In this document: piece after piece, positions 31,788 to 41,310 of the stretch
Position numbering within the stretch: the stretch's first letter is position 1
Layout: each line of letters opens with the position of its first letter
Assembly (NCBI RefSeq): GCF_000205165.1
Contig: NZ_GL883822.1
Coordinates: 1-45,495, forward strand
Direction: 5' to 3'
DNA: 45,495 nt
Source of the DNA: Paraprevotella xylaniphila YIT 11841
GTDB taxonomy: Bacteria; Bacteroidota; Bacteroidia; Bacteroidales; Bacteroidaceae
Notes under the pieces: model-generated
Told to the model about the DNA's origin: nothing
Database searches by the model: none
What the model saw: the letters and a program-made list of their open reading frames with translations, nothing else
Made by a program: the position numbers and the translations under genes

Positions 31788-32782
31788 ACACACAAGTGAT
31801 CTGTAATATGCCGACGGGCACCCCGGTCTACGGCTTCCGGTTGACGAACTCAACCGGAGCCGTGGTTGAACTGACCAACTGGGGTGCCCGTTGGCTTTCT
31901 GCCATCGTGCCGGACAGGAATGGAGAGATGGCGAATGTACTCGTCAGTCCGGCCGACCCGCTGTCGGACGAGTTCTACATGGGTGCCATCGTGGGCCGCT
32001 TTGCCAACCGCATCGGAGGCGCACGCCTCTGCATCGATGGGCAAACCTACGAACTGGAAAAAAACGACGGGCAGAACACCAACCATGGCGGCTTCTCCGG
32101 CTTCGACCGCATGCTGTGGGACTGGGAAATTTTGGACGACGGTGTACGCTTCAAGCGGCTTTCTCTTGACGGAGAGGGAGGTTACCCTGGCAATGTTCAC
32201 GTAACAGTGGAATACCGTTGGACCGATGATAACGAACTGTCCATTCGTTACTATGGAACGACAGACAAGGCAACCTTTCTGAATCTGACGAACCATGCCT
32301 ACTTCAATTTGGGCGGCAAAAAAGAGCGAATCACAGGGCACATATTACACATCCCGTCACATACGATGTTGGACACCACCCCACAGTTCATCCCTACGGG
32401 AAAACGGGTAAATGTGGACGGCACGCCTTTCGATTTTACTTCAGCCAAGCCCATCGGACAGGACTTATATGACGACCACGAGCAACTGAAATGGAACAAA
32501 GGCTACAACCACTGTTACATACTGAAAACAGAAAAGTCTCCCGACATGGTGGAGGCCGCCCGGTTGTCCAACCCCACCACGGGCCGCAGCCTGACGGTAA
32601 AAACCGACCTGCCCTCCGTACTGCTCTACACAGCCGGTTATTACGTCTACCCCGATACCGCCGTCTGCCTCGAAACGCAATACTATCCCGACACGCCATC
32701 GCATCCCGATTTCCCCTCCTGCCTGTTGCGCCCCGGGGAGGAATACCGGCAAACTACGGTGTTCCGGTTCGATACGGAATAA
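31778..32782 (+). CDS. galM: Aldose 1-epimerase (galactose mutarotase)
   Basis: 334 residues. Segments GFRLTNSTGAVVELTNWGA, GRFANRIGGARLCIDGQTYE, NTNHGGFSGFDRMLWDWE, LTNHAYFNLGG and PSVLLYTAGYY with the C-terminal CLETQYYPDTPSHPDFPS are the family hallmarks, including the catalytic His and Glu in 'NHAYFNL' and 'CLETQ'. It interconverts sugar anomers so the kinase can use them. The start overlaps the DUF5107 stop by ten bases, so translation is coupled. Confidence 0.95.
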   Translation: MRINTQVICNMPTGTPVYGFRLTNSTGAVVELTNWGARWLSAIVPDRNGEMANVLVSPADPLSDEFYMGAIVGRFANRIGGARLCIDGQTYELEKNDGQNTNHGGFSGFDRMLWDWEILDDGVRFKRLSLDGEGGYPGNVHVTVEYRWTDDNELSIRYYGTTDKATFLNLTNHAYFNLGGKKERITGHILHIPSHTMLDTTPQFIPTGKRVNVDGTPFDFTSAKPIGQDLYDDHEQLKWNKGYNHCYILKTEKSPDMVEAARLSNPTTGRSLTVKTDLPSVLLYTAGYYVYPDTAVCLETQYYPDTPSHPDFPSCLLRPGEEYRQTTVFRFDTE

Positions 32783-32794
32783 GACTTTACATCA

Positions 32795-32826
32795 CCAACA
32801 CGCCCCAAAATGCGTGTTGGCTTTTT
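32795..32826 (+). terminator. Rho-independent terminator after galM
   Basis: CCAACACGC (32795-32803) pairs with GCGTGTTGG (32812-32820) around an 8-nt loop, then CTTTTT. It ends the MFS-DUF5107-galM operon. Confidence 0.88.
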
Positions 32827-32902
32827 CCAAACACTATAGAATCATCAGATATAAACAACCGACTTTCTGCCTTCATACAATATGCCCCGAACCTCATTCA
32901 AC

Positions 32903-33559
32903 CTATATTTTACAGGTGTCAATGATTTGGGTTATCCACCTATTGAATCTCGGACATTTTTCAAGCATACTCATTATCCCCACCTCCAATGCTATTAAGT
33001 TTCCCTCCAACACTTTATTGTAATCAGATTTCAAGGCCAACAATCTTTTAGAAGGTGCTCCCTCTGGAGATGAATTTATATCCTCTGGATTTTCATACGA
33101 GGAAACAATATTACCTGTTCTTTTAGCACATTCTTCTGGAAAATAGTATGCAAAGCCATTATTATTAGAAAACAAAAGAGCCTCAAATTCATGTAACTGG
33201 ATATAAGAAAAGAAACGTCTATCTCCGATATTTTCATTCATAGCGCTTTCCAGTGCTTCGACACGCTCTATTTTACTGGCTTTCGCCATACATTCTTCAT
33301 ACCTTGGCATGGTGTTAGGTATCCTGAAAAAATCAATAAATGTAGTCACAACAAAATCCTTTCTTGAAGATTTCAGAAGCAATTTTACGGTATTCCATAA
33401 ATGTTGGTAATTCACCATTCCACCTCTCCCGTTCCTACTGGTCCGGATTAAAACAGGAGTAATGCTAAATACACCAAATCCCTGTAAATAAGGAGAGATA
33501 ACAGTATTGACAAACTCCTGCTCAGTTTGTCCTTCCACAACAATATATACACGTCTCAT
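32903..33559 (-). CDS. DUF4276 protein, TOPRIM-like partner of an AAA ATPase
   Basis: 218 residues from MRRVYIVVEGQTEQEFVNTV, whose ATG overlaps the ATPase stop by ATGA (33556-33559). The E-x-Q-T-E motif opens the fold, TTFIDFFRIPNTMP is the next acidic strand, and IQLHEFEALLFSNNNGF is the diagnostic DUF4276 helix. The family has an OLD/TOPRIM-like nuclease resemblance (acidic Glu and Asp at the ends of beta strands). Homologues pair with ATPases of the AAA_21 type, which are found in phage-defence operons. Whether this pair defends is inferred. Confidence 0.85.
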   Translation of the reverse strand: MRRVYIVVEGQTEQEFVNTVISPYLQGFGVFSITPVLIRTSRNGRGGMVNYQHLWNTVKLLLKSSRKDFVVTTFIDFFRIPNTMPRYEECMAKASKIERVEALESAMNENIGDRRFFSYIQLHEFEALLFSNNNGFAYYFPEECAKRTGNIVSSYENPEDINSSPEGAPSKRLLALKSDYNKVLEGNLIALEVGIMSMLEKCPRFNRWITQIIDTCKI

Positions 33560-34650
33560 AGCTGTCCTCCTATCATATTCTTCTCCCACAAATCACTAAT
33601 AGACAAATCGTATTCATCCATCCATGTCGCCAAATCCTCTTCTGACAAATGCCTAAAAACAGATTGGCTTTCAACCCTATCCACAACTATAATATCTTTC
33701 ACATCAAAACAATTCACTAAATTTGTAGATTGTGTGGATAAAATAATCTGACTCTTATTGGATGCACGTTTAACAAGTTCGGCAAACTTATTTATAGCAG
33801 CAGGATGCAAACCAAGCTCGGGCTCATCAATCACAATAATCTCGGGGGTTTTTGATTGCAACAGTAAAGTGGCCAAAGCAATAAAACGTAAAGTTCCATC
33901 CGAAAAACTGTATCCGTTAAGATACATATCAGTCTCCTTTTCTTCCCATTCCAGACGTATTCTTTCCTTATCATTCACATCCGGACGTAACTTGAAACAC
34001 TTAAAATAAGGCGCAATGGAACTTACCACCCCTTCTATCAACCGAAAATTAGTTTCATCATTCCGCATCATAGAATAGAGAAATGCCGCCAAATTAGAAC
34101 CATTGTCACGAAGGTATTCGTTATCATTGATATTACAATCTCCACGCATAGGAGAACTTGCACTGGTATCATGAAAATGATATACCGTAAAACTACTCAA
34201 ATATTTCTTTAAATAACCGGCCCTCCATTTGAGATTTTGGATTAAAGAAGATTCTTCAACAGCGGAATCCCATAGCGTCTTATTCCATTCCGTATAATCC
34301 TTACCTTCTGTATGGAAATTATTGAAATAATCCCCCGTTTTTTCTATAAATCCCTTATTGGATTGCGCGGGTTTTATTTCAAAAAAGAAAGCATTATTAT
34401 TGTCGAAATCCAACAATCCATGGATGGAAGGAGATACCTTCCTCCCACGATACAACAAGCTGTCAATACCACCTTTTGACAAAGTATAACTTCCGAACCG
34501 TTGCTCATATATGGCTTTCGTCAATTCAAAAAATGAGATAAAATTACTTTTACCCACACCGTTTGAACCAATGAGCACATTCAATCGGTTTAAGGGTAAA
34601 GACAAATCCCTTATCGACTTATAATTCTTTATTATAACCTGCTCTATCAT
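33556..34650 (-). CDS. AAA_21/SMC-like ATPase, probable defence component
   Basis: 364 residues. Walker A is NVLIGSNGVGKSNFISFF (residues about 24-41), the signature-like segment GYSFSDGTLRFIALATLLLQ, Walker B EIIVIDEPELGLHP with catalytic Glu, and the H-loop-like STQSTNLVNCFDVKDIIVV. That is the AAA_21/AAA_15 family, ABC-type ATPases often in abortive infection pairs (the PARIS, AbiL and Septu systems use similar ones). It is followed directly by the DUF4276 gene. Base composition is AT-richer than the flanking chromosome, and it sits beside tRNA-Gly, both consistent with acquired defence. Confidence 0.88.
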   Translation of the reverse strand: MIEQVIIKNYKSIRDLSLPLNRLNVLIGSNGVGKSNFISFFELTKAIYEQRFGSYTLSKGGIDSLLYRGRKVSPSIHGLLDFDNNNAFFFEIKPAQSNKGFIEKTGDYFNNFHTEGKDYTEWNKTLWDSAVEESSLIQNLKWRAGYLKKYLSSFTVYHFHDTSASSPMRGDCNINDNEYLRDNGSNLAAFLYSMMRNDETNFRLIEGVVSSIAPYFKCFKLRPDVNDKERIRLEWEEKETDMYLNGYSFSDGTLRFIALATLLLQSKTPEIIVIDEPELGLHPAAINKFAELVKRASNKSQIILSTQSTNLVNCFDVKDIIVVDRVESQSVFRHLSEEDLATWMDEYDLSISDLWEKNMIGGQL

Positions 34651-34790
34651 ATCATACTGTTTTTATTATTCCAATCAGTCCCATAAACTCAAAACACATC
34701 TCACAAAGCCATGAAACCCCTTCATCCCATTTTGATTTATCATCCATATCAAAAGAGCATACTTTTATCTTTCATTACTTGTACTCCACA

Positions 34791-34821
34791 CAAATATACT
34801 ATATTCACACAACTCCAACAA
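34791..34821 (-). promoter_or_regulatory. Promoter of the ATPase/DUF4276 operon
   Basis: Minus-strand -7 box TATATTTG (34791-34798) with TTG (about 34819-34821) at near-standard spacing. It lies about 140 nt upstream of the ATPase ATG, leaving a long leader. The stretch 34651-34985 has no other gene I can support. Confidence 0.5.
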
Positions 34822-34951
34822 TCATATTATGGATTAAAGATAAAGTATTAACGATATTTTATGGCACATATCAAGACCTTGCACAGCCATGTTGCATTAA
34901 ACATTATAACAGGGCTATCCGAACAAATGCCCTTTACCTCACGGATACAAC

Positions 34952-34982
34952 AAAAAAGACCTGCTGAAAAACAGCAAGTCTT
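34952..34982 (-). terminator. Terminator of tRNA-Gly
   Basis: On the minus strand AAGACTTGCTG (34972-34982) pairs with CAGCAGGTCTT (34956-34966) around TTTTT, with a run of T after it. It lies directly downstream of tRNA-Gly. Confidence 0.85.
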
Positions 34983-34985
34983 ACA

Positions 34986-35061
34986 TGGAGCGGAAAACGG
35001 GACTCAAACCCGCGACCCCCAGCTTGGAAGGCTAGTGCTCTATCGACTGAGCTATTTCCGC
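34986..35061 (-). tRNA. tRNA-Gly(TCC)
   Basis: The cloverleaf is complete: acceptor GCGGAAA/TTTCCGC, D arm with AGCTCAGTCGATAGAGCA, anticodon stem CTAGC/GCTGG around CTTCCAA (anticodon TCC), T arm CGGG-TTTGAGT-CCCG region, discriminator T and an encoded CCA (34986-34988). It is independent of the phage tRNA genes. Confidence 0.95.
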
Positions 35062-35133
35062 GTGATCTCCTTGAAATCGGATGCAAAGATAATGAAAAGA
35101 GCCATTATATGCAAGCCTATCGCGAAATTACAG

Positions 35134-35597
35134 TCATTTTTTACCCAGAATAGTTTCTCCTTTCCACTGGAGCAGCCCCGGACTCATCCATTTCAAGACT
35201 TGCCCCGTCACAGTCCGGCCTGCTTCCATTCCATGTATCCACCGTCAAGTTCCACTACCTTATAATGAAGCTCACTCAGAATCCGTGCAGCTTTCTTGCT
35301 GCGTTTCCCACTCCGGCAATACAAGGCTATGGTCTTGTTCTTCGGTAAAACGGCCTTGCTCTTCTGTTCGAAATCCGGTTGTAACACGTCTATGTTCATC
35401 GCCCCGGCAATATGCCCCTCCGCATATTCTTCGTCCGTACGTACATCTAAACGCACGACCGCCGTATCGGCAATGCATTCTTTGAATTCCGCTACGGAAA
35501 GCGAACGGAAATCCCCGTCCGAAACATGGCAACCGAAAAGGCTGCTCAAAAATGCACTCATTCCCATGGCTACCCCCAATATATAGAAACGTCTCAT
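35134..35597 (-). CDS. Rhodanese-domain lipoprotein with a C-terminal frameshift
   Basis: The intact frame (35208-35597) gives a 129-residue lipoprotein (signal ending LSSLFGC) with a rhodanese domain: TAVVRLDVRTDEEYAEGHIA, GAMNIDVLQPD and IALYCRSGKRSKKAARILSE (active-site Cys in YCRSGKRS), then GGYMEWKQAGL and a TGA stop. In the -1 frame from the G of that CTG, the DNA reads VTGQVLKWMSPGLLQWKGET and ILGKK before a stop at 35134. In the family AGLP is usually followed by V-T/V-x-G. A missing CCGG between GGACTG and TGACG would restore the frame, so this looks like a four-base deletion. An alternative start is 35606. Confidence 0.75.
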
Positions 35598-35635
35598 ACT
35601 TCTCATTCTTTAATCCCCAATCAACAAAAACCGCA

Positions 35636-36283
35636 TCATTCAACCGTCCGGACCCTATTCATATCACGAGGTTTGGGAGAAGGTTCTTCGTCCGGATAAC
35701 CGAAAGCTATGGCATAAAGTAATTTATGCGTTTCGGGAAAATCCAATTCATCAAGCAATTCACGACCTTCCGGTTCATTCAGGAAACGGCAAATACCACC
35801 CAAGCAACATGAACCAATCCCTAACGATTGAGCCGCAATCATCATGTTTCCACCCAACAGCCCGCAATCTACCTGCGACAAATCATAAGTCGTATCGTAT
35901 GCGATAAATACCAACACAGGTGCACCGTATGCCGCCCGAAGAGTGGTTTCCCCCTGTCCTTTCCCCATAAAATGGCTGTAAGCCGAATCTATCGAAGCCA
36001 ACAAACGGGGATTGTCCACAACACGTACTTCCCACGATTGAAGTCCCTTCCCGTTGGGAGCATACAGCCCACATTCCACAATCTGCGCCCACTTGTCCTT
36101 CTCCACCGGTTGAGGCTTGTATCTCCGGATGCTGCGACGCTGCAGAATCGTATTCACGACTTCATTTTTCACCACCACACTGTCTGCCGCCCCCGTTTCT
36201 CCTTCACGGGAAGCAGGCTCCGTATGGCAACTGCAAAGCAGGAAAATTCCTGCTACTAAAGATAATAGAGATTTCGTATTCAT
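35636..36283 (-). CDS. Nitroreductase-family lipoprotein
   Basis: 215 residues from MNTKSLLSLVAGIFLLCSCH, a lipoprotein signal with Cys at the lipobox. The nitroreductase core follows: NTILQRRSIRRYKPQPVEKD, GLYAPNGKGLQSWEVRVVD, AAYGAPVLVFIAYDTTYDLS and GGNMMIAAQSLGIGSCCLGG (the FMN-binding segment), with FPETHKLLYAIAFGYPDEEP. An FMN enzyme anchored outside the inner membrane by a lipid tail is odd, since NAD(P)H is cytoplasmic; it may receive electrons from another carrier. The ORF is open further upstream but without a signal peptide. Confidence 0.85.
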   Translation of the reverse strand: MNTKSLLSLVAGIFLLCSCHTEPASREGETGAADSVVVKNEVVNTILQRRSIRRYKPQPVEKDKWAQIVECGLYAPNGKGLQSWEVRVVDNPRLLASIDSAYSHFMGKGQGETTLRAAYGAPVLVFIAYDTTYDLSQVDCGLLGGNMMIAAQSLGIGSCCLGGICRFLNEPEGRELLDELDFPETHKLLYAIAFGYPDEEPSPKPRDMNRVRTVE

Positions 36284-36317
36284 GTCTCGTTCCTCAATTA
36301 TATAATTATTTAAAACC

Positions 36318-37211
36318 TTATCCTTTCTTTTTTGATTTATATTCCGACGGCGACATGCCCATGTATTTCGTGAACTGCCGGGAAAAATAAAGCGAATCCT
36401 CATAACCGACCAACGGACTGATCTGACTGATTTTCAAATCTGTGAAATCCAGATAATGACAGGCTTCCTGAATACGGAGGTATCCCAAATAACGCAAAGG
36501 GGGAGAACCGGTCTTGTCCTCAAAGACATTGGAGAAGTAAGACGGGGAAAGTTTCACTTCGCGGGCAATATCCGTCAGACGGATTTTCTTATTCAGGTTT
36601 TCCTGCATGAAATGAATGGCACGCTGCACCACGTCTCGTTTTTCCTGCACACCCGCAAAACGGCACTCACGGTATTCTCCAAGAAACTTCATGGAACCCA
36701 GAAAGTGGAAAAGGCTCGTCGTGGCATACAGCATGTAGTTCTTGTTATACCCAGAACTGACCGAAGCATAAATTTCTTCAAACAGCAGCAGACGTTCTTT
36801 GATACGGGAATGTTCTGCCGGTGAAATATCATGCGGCTTACTGAACCCTACGCTGAAAAAGGCGGCTTTTGCGCCATCGAAATGAATCCAGTAAATCGTC
36901 CAAGGATTCTCGGCTTTACTGCCATAAGCATGTGCCTTATATTTGGGCAAAATGAAAAACTGGTTAGCCCCAACGTCATAACGCTTACCGTCCAGTTCGA
37001 ACCATCCCTCCCCCTCTACACAATAAATCAGCACAAACTCATTGGAATCCTCCTCTTTCCGCTCACAATAATGAAAACCTGCATGCGGATAATAACCGAT
37101 ATCCGTGATATAAAGCTCGCGGCCCAAAGGGTCGCGCTTCAACTCTTCTATCAAAAATCCCGGCAAGACGACTATCCGTTCTCCCTTGAATCCTTCCTTT
37201 ATCCGTGGCAT
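36318..37211 (-). CDS. AraC-family transcriptional regulator
   Basis: 297 residues from MPRIKEGFKGERIVVLPGFL. The N-terminal sensor is cupin-like (EFVLIYCVEGEGWFELDGKR, YDVGANQFFILPKYKAHAYG). The two C-terminal helix-turn-helices are IRLTDIAREVKLSPSYFSNV and ISQISPLVGYEDSLYFSRQF with the closing TKYMGMSPSEYKSKKK, the AraC consensus. It is transcribed in the same direction as and 34 nt upstream of the nitroreductase gene. It probably controls it in response to a carbohydrate. An earlier ATG at 37235 is possible. Confidence 0.93.
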   Translation of the reverse strand: MPRIKEGFKGERIVVLPGFLIEELKRDPLGRELYITDIGYYPHAGFHYCERKEEDSNEFVLIYCVEGEGWFELDGKRYDVGANQFFILPKYKAHAYGSKAENPWTIYWIHFDGAKAAFFSVGFSKPHDISPAEHSRIKERLLLFEEIYASVSSGYNKNYMLYATTSLFHFLGSMKFLGEYRECRFAGVQEKRDVVQRAIHFMQENLNKKIRLTDIAREVKLSPSYFSNVFEDKTGSPPLRYLGYLRIQEACHYLDFTDLKISQISPLVGYEDSLYFSRQFTKYMGMSPSEYKSKKKG

Positions 37212-37290
37212 GGCTTTTATTTTTTTAAGGTGCAAGCAAAGTTAAGAAAAACAAGGATACAAAAAGCCATACCTCCTTACTTTTCTTACA

Positions 37291-37338
37291 AAAAAAGAGC
37301 CGCATCCGGTAAAATATCTCCCGAAGCAACTCTTTTTT
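37291..37338. terminator. Bidirectional terminator between enolase and AraC genes
   Basis: AAAAAAGAG/CTCTTTTTT with inner GC-rich pairing (TTGC/GCGG and TTCGG/CCGGA on the minus strand) around an 11-nt loop. It follows the enolase stop and precedes the AraC gene's upstream end. Confidence 0.85.
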
Positions 37339-37362
37339 CATTCAATCACAATACGTAAAGTC

Positions 37363-38676
<1,314 letters not shown>

Positions 38677-38782
38677 CTATGGCAAAGTTCATCACTTTAC
38701 ACCATTCTTACAATACCTGAAAAAAGGGATTCTAACAAGACGCAAGATACTGACTTTTAAGTACGCCTGCAAACAGGAGAAG

Positions 38783-39445
38783 TTAAATATGCAGTTTTAT
38801 ACCGACAGCCAGACTTAAAATTTCTTTAAACTTGATGCTACGGTCACCAAAGAAAGTACAGAAATCGGTATCACACGCCCCTAATTCATAATACAAGGAT
38901 ATATCTTGTACCCTCCAATTGGAAACATCCGGTATGTCATACACGATACGTTGGCCCAAGGACAGATTGGCACGGATACGAGTTGAGAAACCGTAATATC
39001 CTTTAGGATAACGGTCCGGCTCGTGCGTCCAGAACTTATCGCTTAACACGGAGGACAAGAACAAACTGCATGACAAGGGCTGAATCACCCACGCACTTCC
39101 TTTCACACGTAACCGCCAGGGCAGATACGATTGTTTCAGAGTGAAAACGGCCTTATGATGTTCACTTTCAAATTTAGGCAGAAAGCCCAACATGACATCT
39201 GTCTCCCATTGCTGCTTCTTCCCGTATGTCCAACCCGTACCGATTGAGGCGGCACCGATGCTTCCCGCAAACTGTATCTTGTAATGGTCGGGAATCAAAC
39301 GTTTCCACCCCTCCATACGGCGTGCCATCATTTTCTCATAGCGTGTCGGGACAGAGTCTGCCCTCTCCGTCGCGCCCTGCCCCATTACAAAAGAAGGCAT
39401 GCCCACTGAAAACCATATACTAAAAATCGCAACGTTCAATTTCAT
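38783..39445 (-). CDS. Predicted outer-membrane/secreted protein
   Basis: 220 residues with signal peptide (MKLNVAIFSIWFSVGMPSFV, cleavage near VMGQG). The C-terminus is a run of beta strands, with YKIQFAGSIGAASIGTGWTY, FLPKFESEHHKAVFTLKQSY and YYGFSTRIRANLSLGQRIVY, ending AVGIKLHI, as expected of an eight- to ten-strand outer-membrane barrel. I do not recognise a named family. It overlaps the metallophosphoesterase gene end by 26 nt. Confidence 0.75.
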   Translation of the reverse strand: MKLNVAIFSIWFSVGMPSFVMGQGATERADSVPTRYEKMMARRMEGWKRLIPDHYKIQFAGSIGAASIGTGWTYGKKQQWETDVMLGFLPKFESEHHKAVFTLKQSYLPWRLRVKGSAWVIQPLSCSLFLSSVLSDKFWTHEPDRYPKGYYGFSTRIRANLSLGQRIVYDIPDVSNWRVQDISLYYELGACDTDFCTFFGDRSIKFKEILSLAVGIKLHI

Positions 39446-40232
39446 ATCCTTCTTCTTTTATGGTAATGACGTAATACCCTCGCTTCCCGACTGTCGTACA
39501 TCCGTAATATACGACTCCGTCATCAAAAAACTCCTCTTCTGCCCAACGGTGGATGTGGCCGAACAGACAAAACTGCACATGGGGGAAACTGGCAATGTAA
39601 TGCTCAAAGGCGCGCCCCACATTGTTGTTGAACTCCCCGTCGCCGGGCGGCACGTGCATGGCCACAATGGTTTTCTCTACGCCCACCGGCATATTCCTCA
39701 ATTCGTCCTCCATAAAATTGAAATCGGGAACCGGATGGCTGTAATCATATTCGAGCGCGTTGGTATTCAAACAAACAAAACGCACATTGCCAACCGTAAA
39801 AGCAAAATTGTCACTCCCGAAAACTTTCTGGTACACATCAAAACCCGTCCCCAGACAATCATGATTCCCCAACAGGCAAACATACGGCACCCGTAACTTG
39901 TTCAAGAAATCACGTGCCCATAAGAACTCTTTCGTCTCCCCGAAGTCTGCCATGTCGCCGCCATGCAACACAAAATCAATGTCGCCACGGTTATTGATGA
40001 TATTCACGACTTCTTTCGTTTCGTCATACCGGCGTTGGGTATCGCTGATCATGGCAAAACGGAACTCACGCCTTCCCCGCATCTTGTCTTCAATCAAACG
40101 GATGTTCTTCTCCGTCAGCCCGGTCTCTCCTTCTATACGCGTATCGTAGGGATGATATTCGATGATTTCGCAAGAAGACAATATTCCCACCCCGCAAAGT
40201 ACACCCACGACGGAATTGTATATTCTGCTCAT
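39420..40232 (-). CDS. Metallophosphoesterase lipoprotein
   Basis: 270 residues from MSRIYNSVVGVLCGVGILSS, lipobox Cys at about residue 21. The metal-binding motifs of the calcineurin-like family are all present: FAMISDTQRR, FVLHGGDMADFGETK, CLLGNHDCLG, VAMHVPPGDGEF and FCLFGHIHRWAEEEF. It is a periplasmic or surface phosphodiesterase/phosphatase of unknown substrate. The minus-strand -7 box TATCTTTG (40252-40259) is 20 nt upstream. An alternative start is 40241. Confidence 0.92.
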   Translation of the reverse strand: MSRIYNSVVGVLCGVGILSSCEIIEYHPYDTRIEGETGLTEKNIRLIEDKMRGRREFRFAMISDTQRRYDETKEVVNIINNRGDIDFVLHGGDMADFGETKEFLWARDFLNKLRVPYVCLLGNHDCLGTGFDVYQKVFGSDNFAFTVGNVRFVCLNTNALEYDYSHPVPDFNFMEDELRNMPVGVEKTIVAMHVPPGDGEFNNNVGRAFEHYIASFPHVQFCLFGHIHRWAEEEFFDDGVVYYGCTTVGKRGYYVITIKEEGYEIERCDF

Positions 40233-40402
40233 AAAAAACACTTTTGAATATCAAAGATAGAAAAAGAAGCAATACGAAACACACAAAAAGTCCATTTCGG
40301 ATGGATTAGAAGAATAATTCCTCCTTTTAGGACAACACCCCAAGCCTGCCCCACAAGAAAAAAAGCACGACAAGGGGCAAGCATACAGAAGCCCTGAAAT
40401 CA

Positions 40403-40481
40403 TTTGGCGCAGAATAAAAAATCAATCACAGCCAAACGATTTTTCATTTGGCTGTGATTGATTTCCGTTTTGGCGCAGAAT
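40403..40481. repeat. Composite intergenic repeat with an 18-bp palindrome
   Basis: Two direct copies of TTTGGCGCAGAAT (40403-40415, 40469-40481) flank an 18-bp perfect palindrome (40419-40436 with 40447-40464, loop CGATTTTTCA). On the minus strand the palindrome is followed by TTTTTT, so it can terminate the pflA/pflB transcript. The flanking module equals the core of the 26.8-kb repeat (reverse orientation). The 335-bp gap 40233-40567 holds no gene. Confidence 0.85.
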
Positions 40482-40567
40482 GATCCCCCGCCATTACCTA
40501 TATGATTTACAACATCTTACGGAAGCCCTCAAGAAATAAAGATTTCATACAATATGGCATACCGGCA

Positions 40568-41299
40568 TCAGTCAGGGAAGATGCCTTTATAGCGTGCCTT
40601 AATGGCTTCTACCCTCTCCCGAGCAAGAGGAGGCACGTCGGCTAACGGGTAGTCCAACCCGAGTTCCTCGTATTTGAACACCCCCATCGTATGATAAGGC
40701 AACCATTCTATTTTGCGCACAACCTTGTAATGTCGTACAAACTCTACCAGTTCATCCAACAGCGTGTCATCGTCCGTCAGGCCGGGTACGACCACATGGC
40801 GAATCCAAACCTCCGTACCTCTCTTTTCCAATTCATCAAGCAAAGCCCGGGCATTCCGTCCGTCACTTCCGCTGACTTTCCTGCAAAGTTCGGGGCGAAG
40901 CGCCTTAATGTCGAGAAGCACCAGGTTCGTATAATCCAACACTGCACATACGCGTTCATTGAACACGGCCCCTGAAGTATCCAATGCCGTATGAAGGCCT
41001 TCCTCGCGGCAGAGACGAAAAAACTCGCGGCAGAAATCAGCCTGCAACAAGGGTTCGCCCCCAGTCAACGTCACCCCTCCACGGGCTATGAAACTGCGTA
41101 CCTTGAGCACTTCGGCAAGCAATTCCTCCGGAGCCATTTGATAACGGGCCGGACGACCGGCATCCCAAGTGTCCGGATTATGGCAATACAGGCAACGAAG
41201 CGGACAACCTTGCAGAAAGGTCACAAAACGAATTCCGGGACCGTCAACGGTCCCGAAACTCTCCAATGAATGTATTTTACCCACCAATGGTTTTTCCAT
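40568..41299 (-). CDS. pflA: Pyruvate formate-lyase activating enzyme
   Basis: 243 residues, radical SAM. The cluster motif C-x3-C-x2-C is in FLQGCPLRCLYCHNPDTWDA, GVTLTGGEPLLQADFCREFF is the SAM-binding GGEP, and HTALDTSGAVFN, LDYTNLVLLDIKALRPELCR and WIRHVVVPGLTDD follow. It puts the glycyl radical on PflB. It lies 11 nt downstream of pflB, as in most genomes. Confidence 0.96.
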   Translation of the reverse strand: MEKPLVGKIHSLESFGTVDGPGIRFVTFLQGCPLRCLYCHNPDTWDAGRPARYQMAPEELLAEVLKVRSFIARGGVTLTGGEPLLQADFCREFFRLCREEGLHTALDTSGAVFNERVCAVLDYTNLVLLDIKALRPELCRKVSGSDGRNARALLDELEKRGTEVWIRHVVVPGLTDDDTLLDELVEFVRHYKVVRKIEWLPYHTMGVFKYEELGLDYPLADVPPLARERVEAIKARYKGIFPD

Positions 41300-41310
41300 T
41301 TCCTTTTATA

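Noticed and set aside
34779-35265. Plus-strand ORFs across tRNA-Gly
   Set aside because: They run through a complete tRNA gene and its terminator, so cannot be coding.
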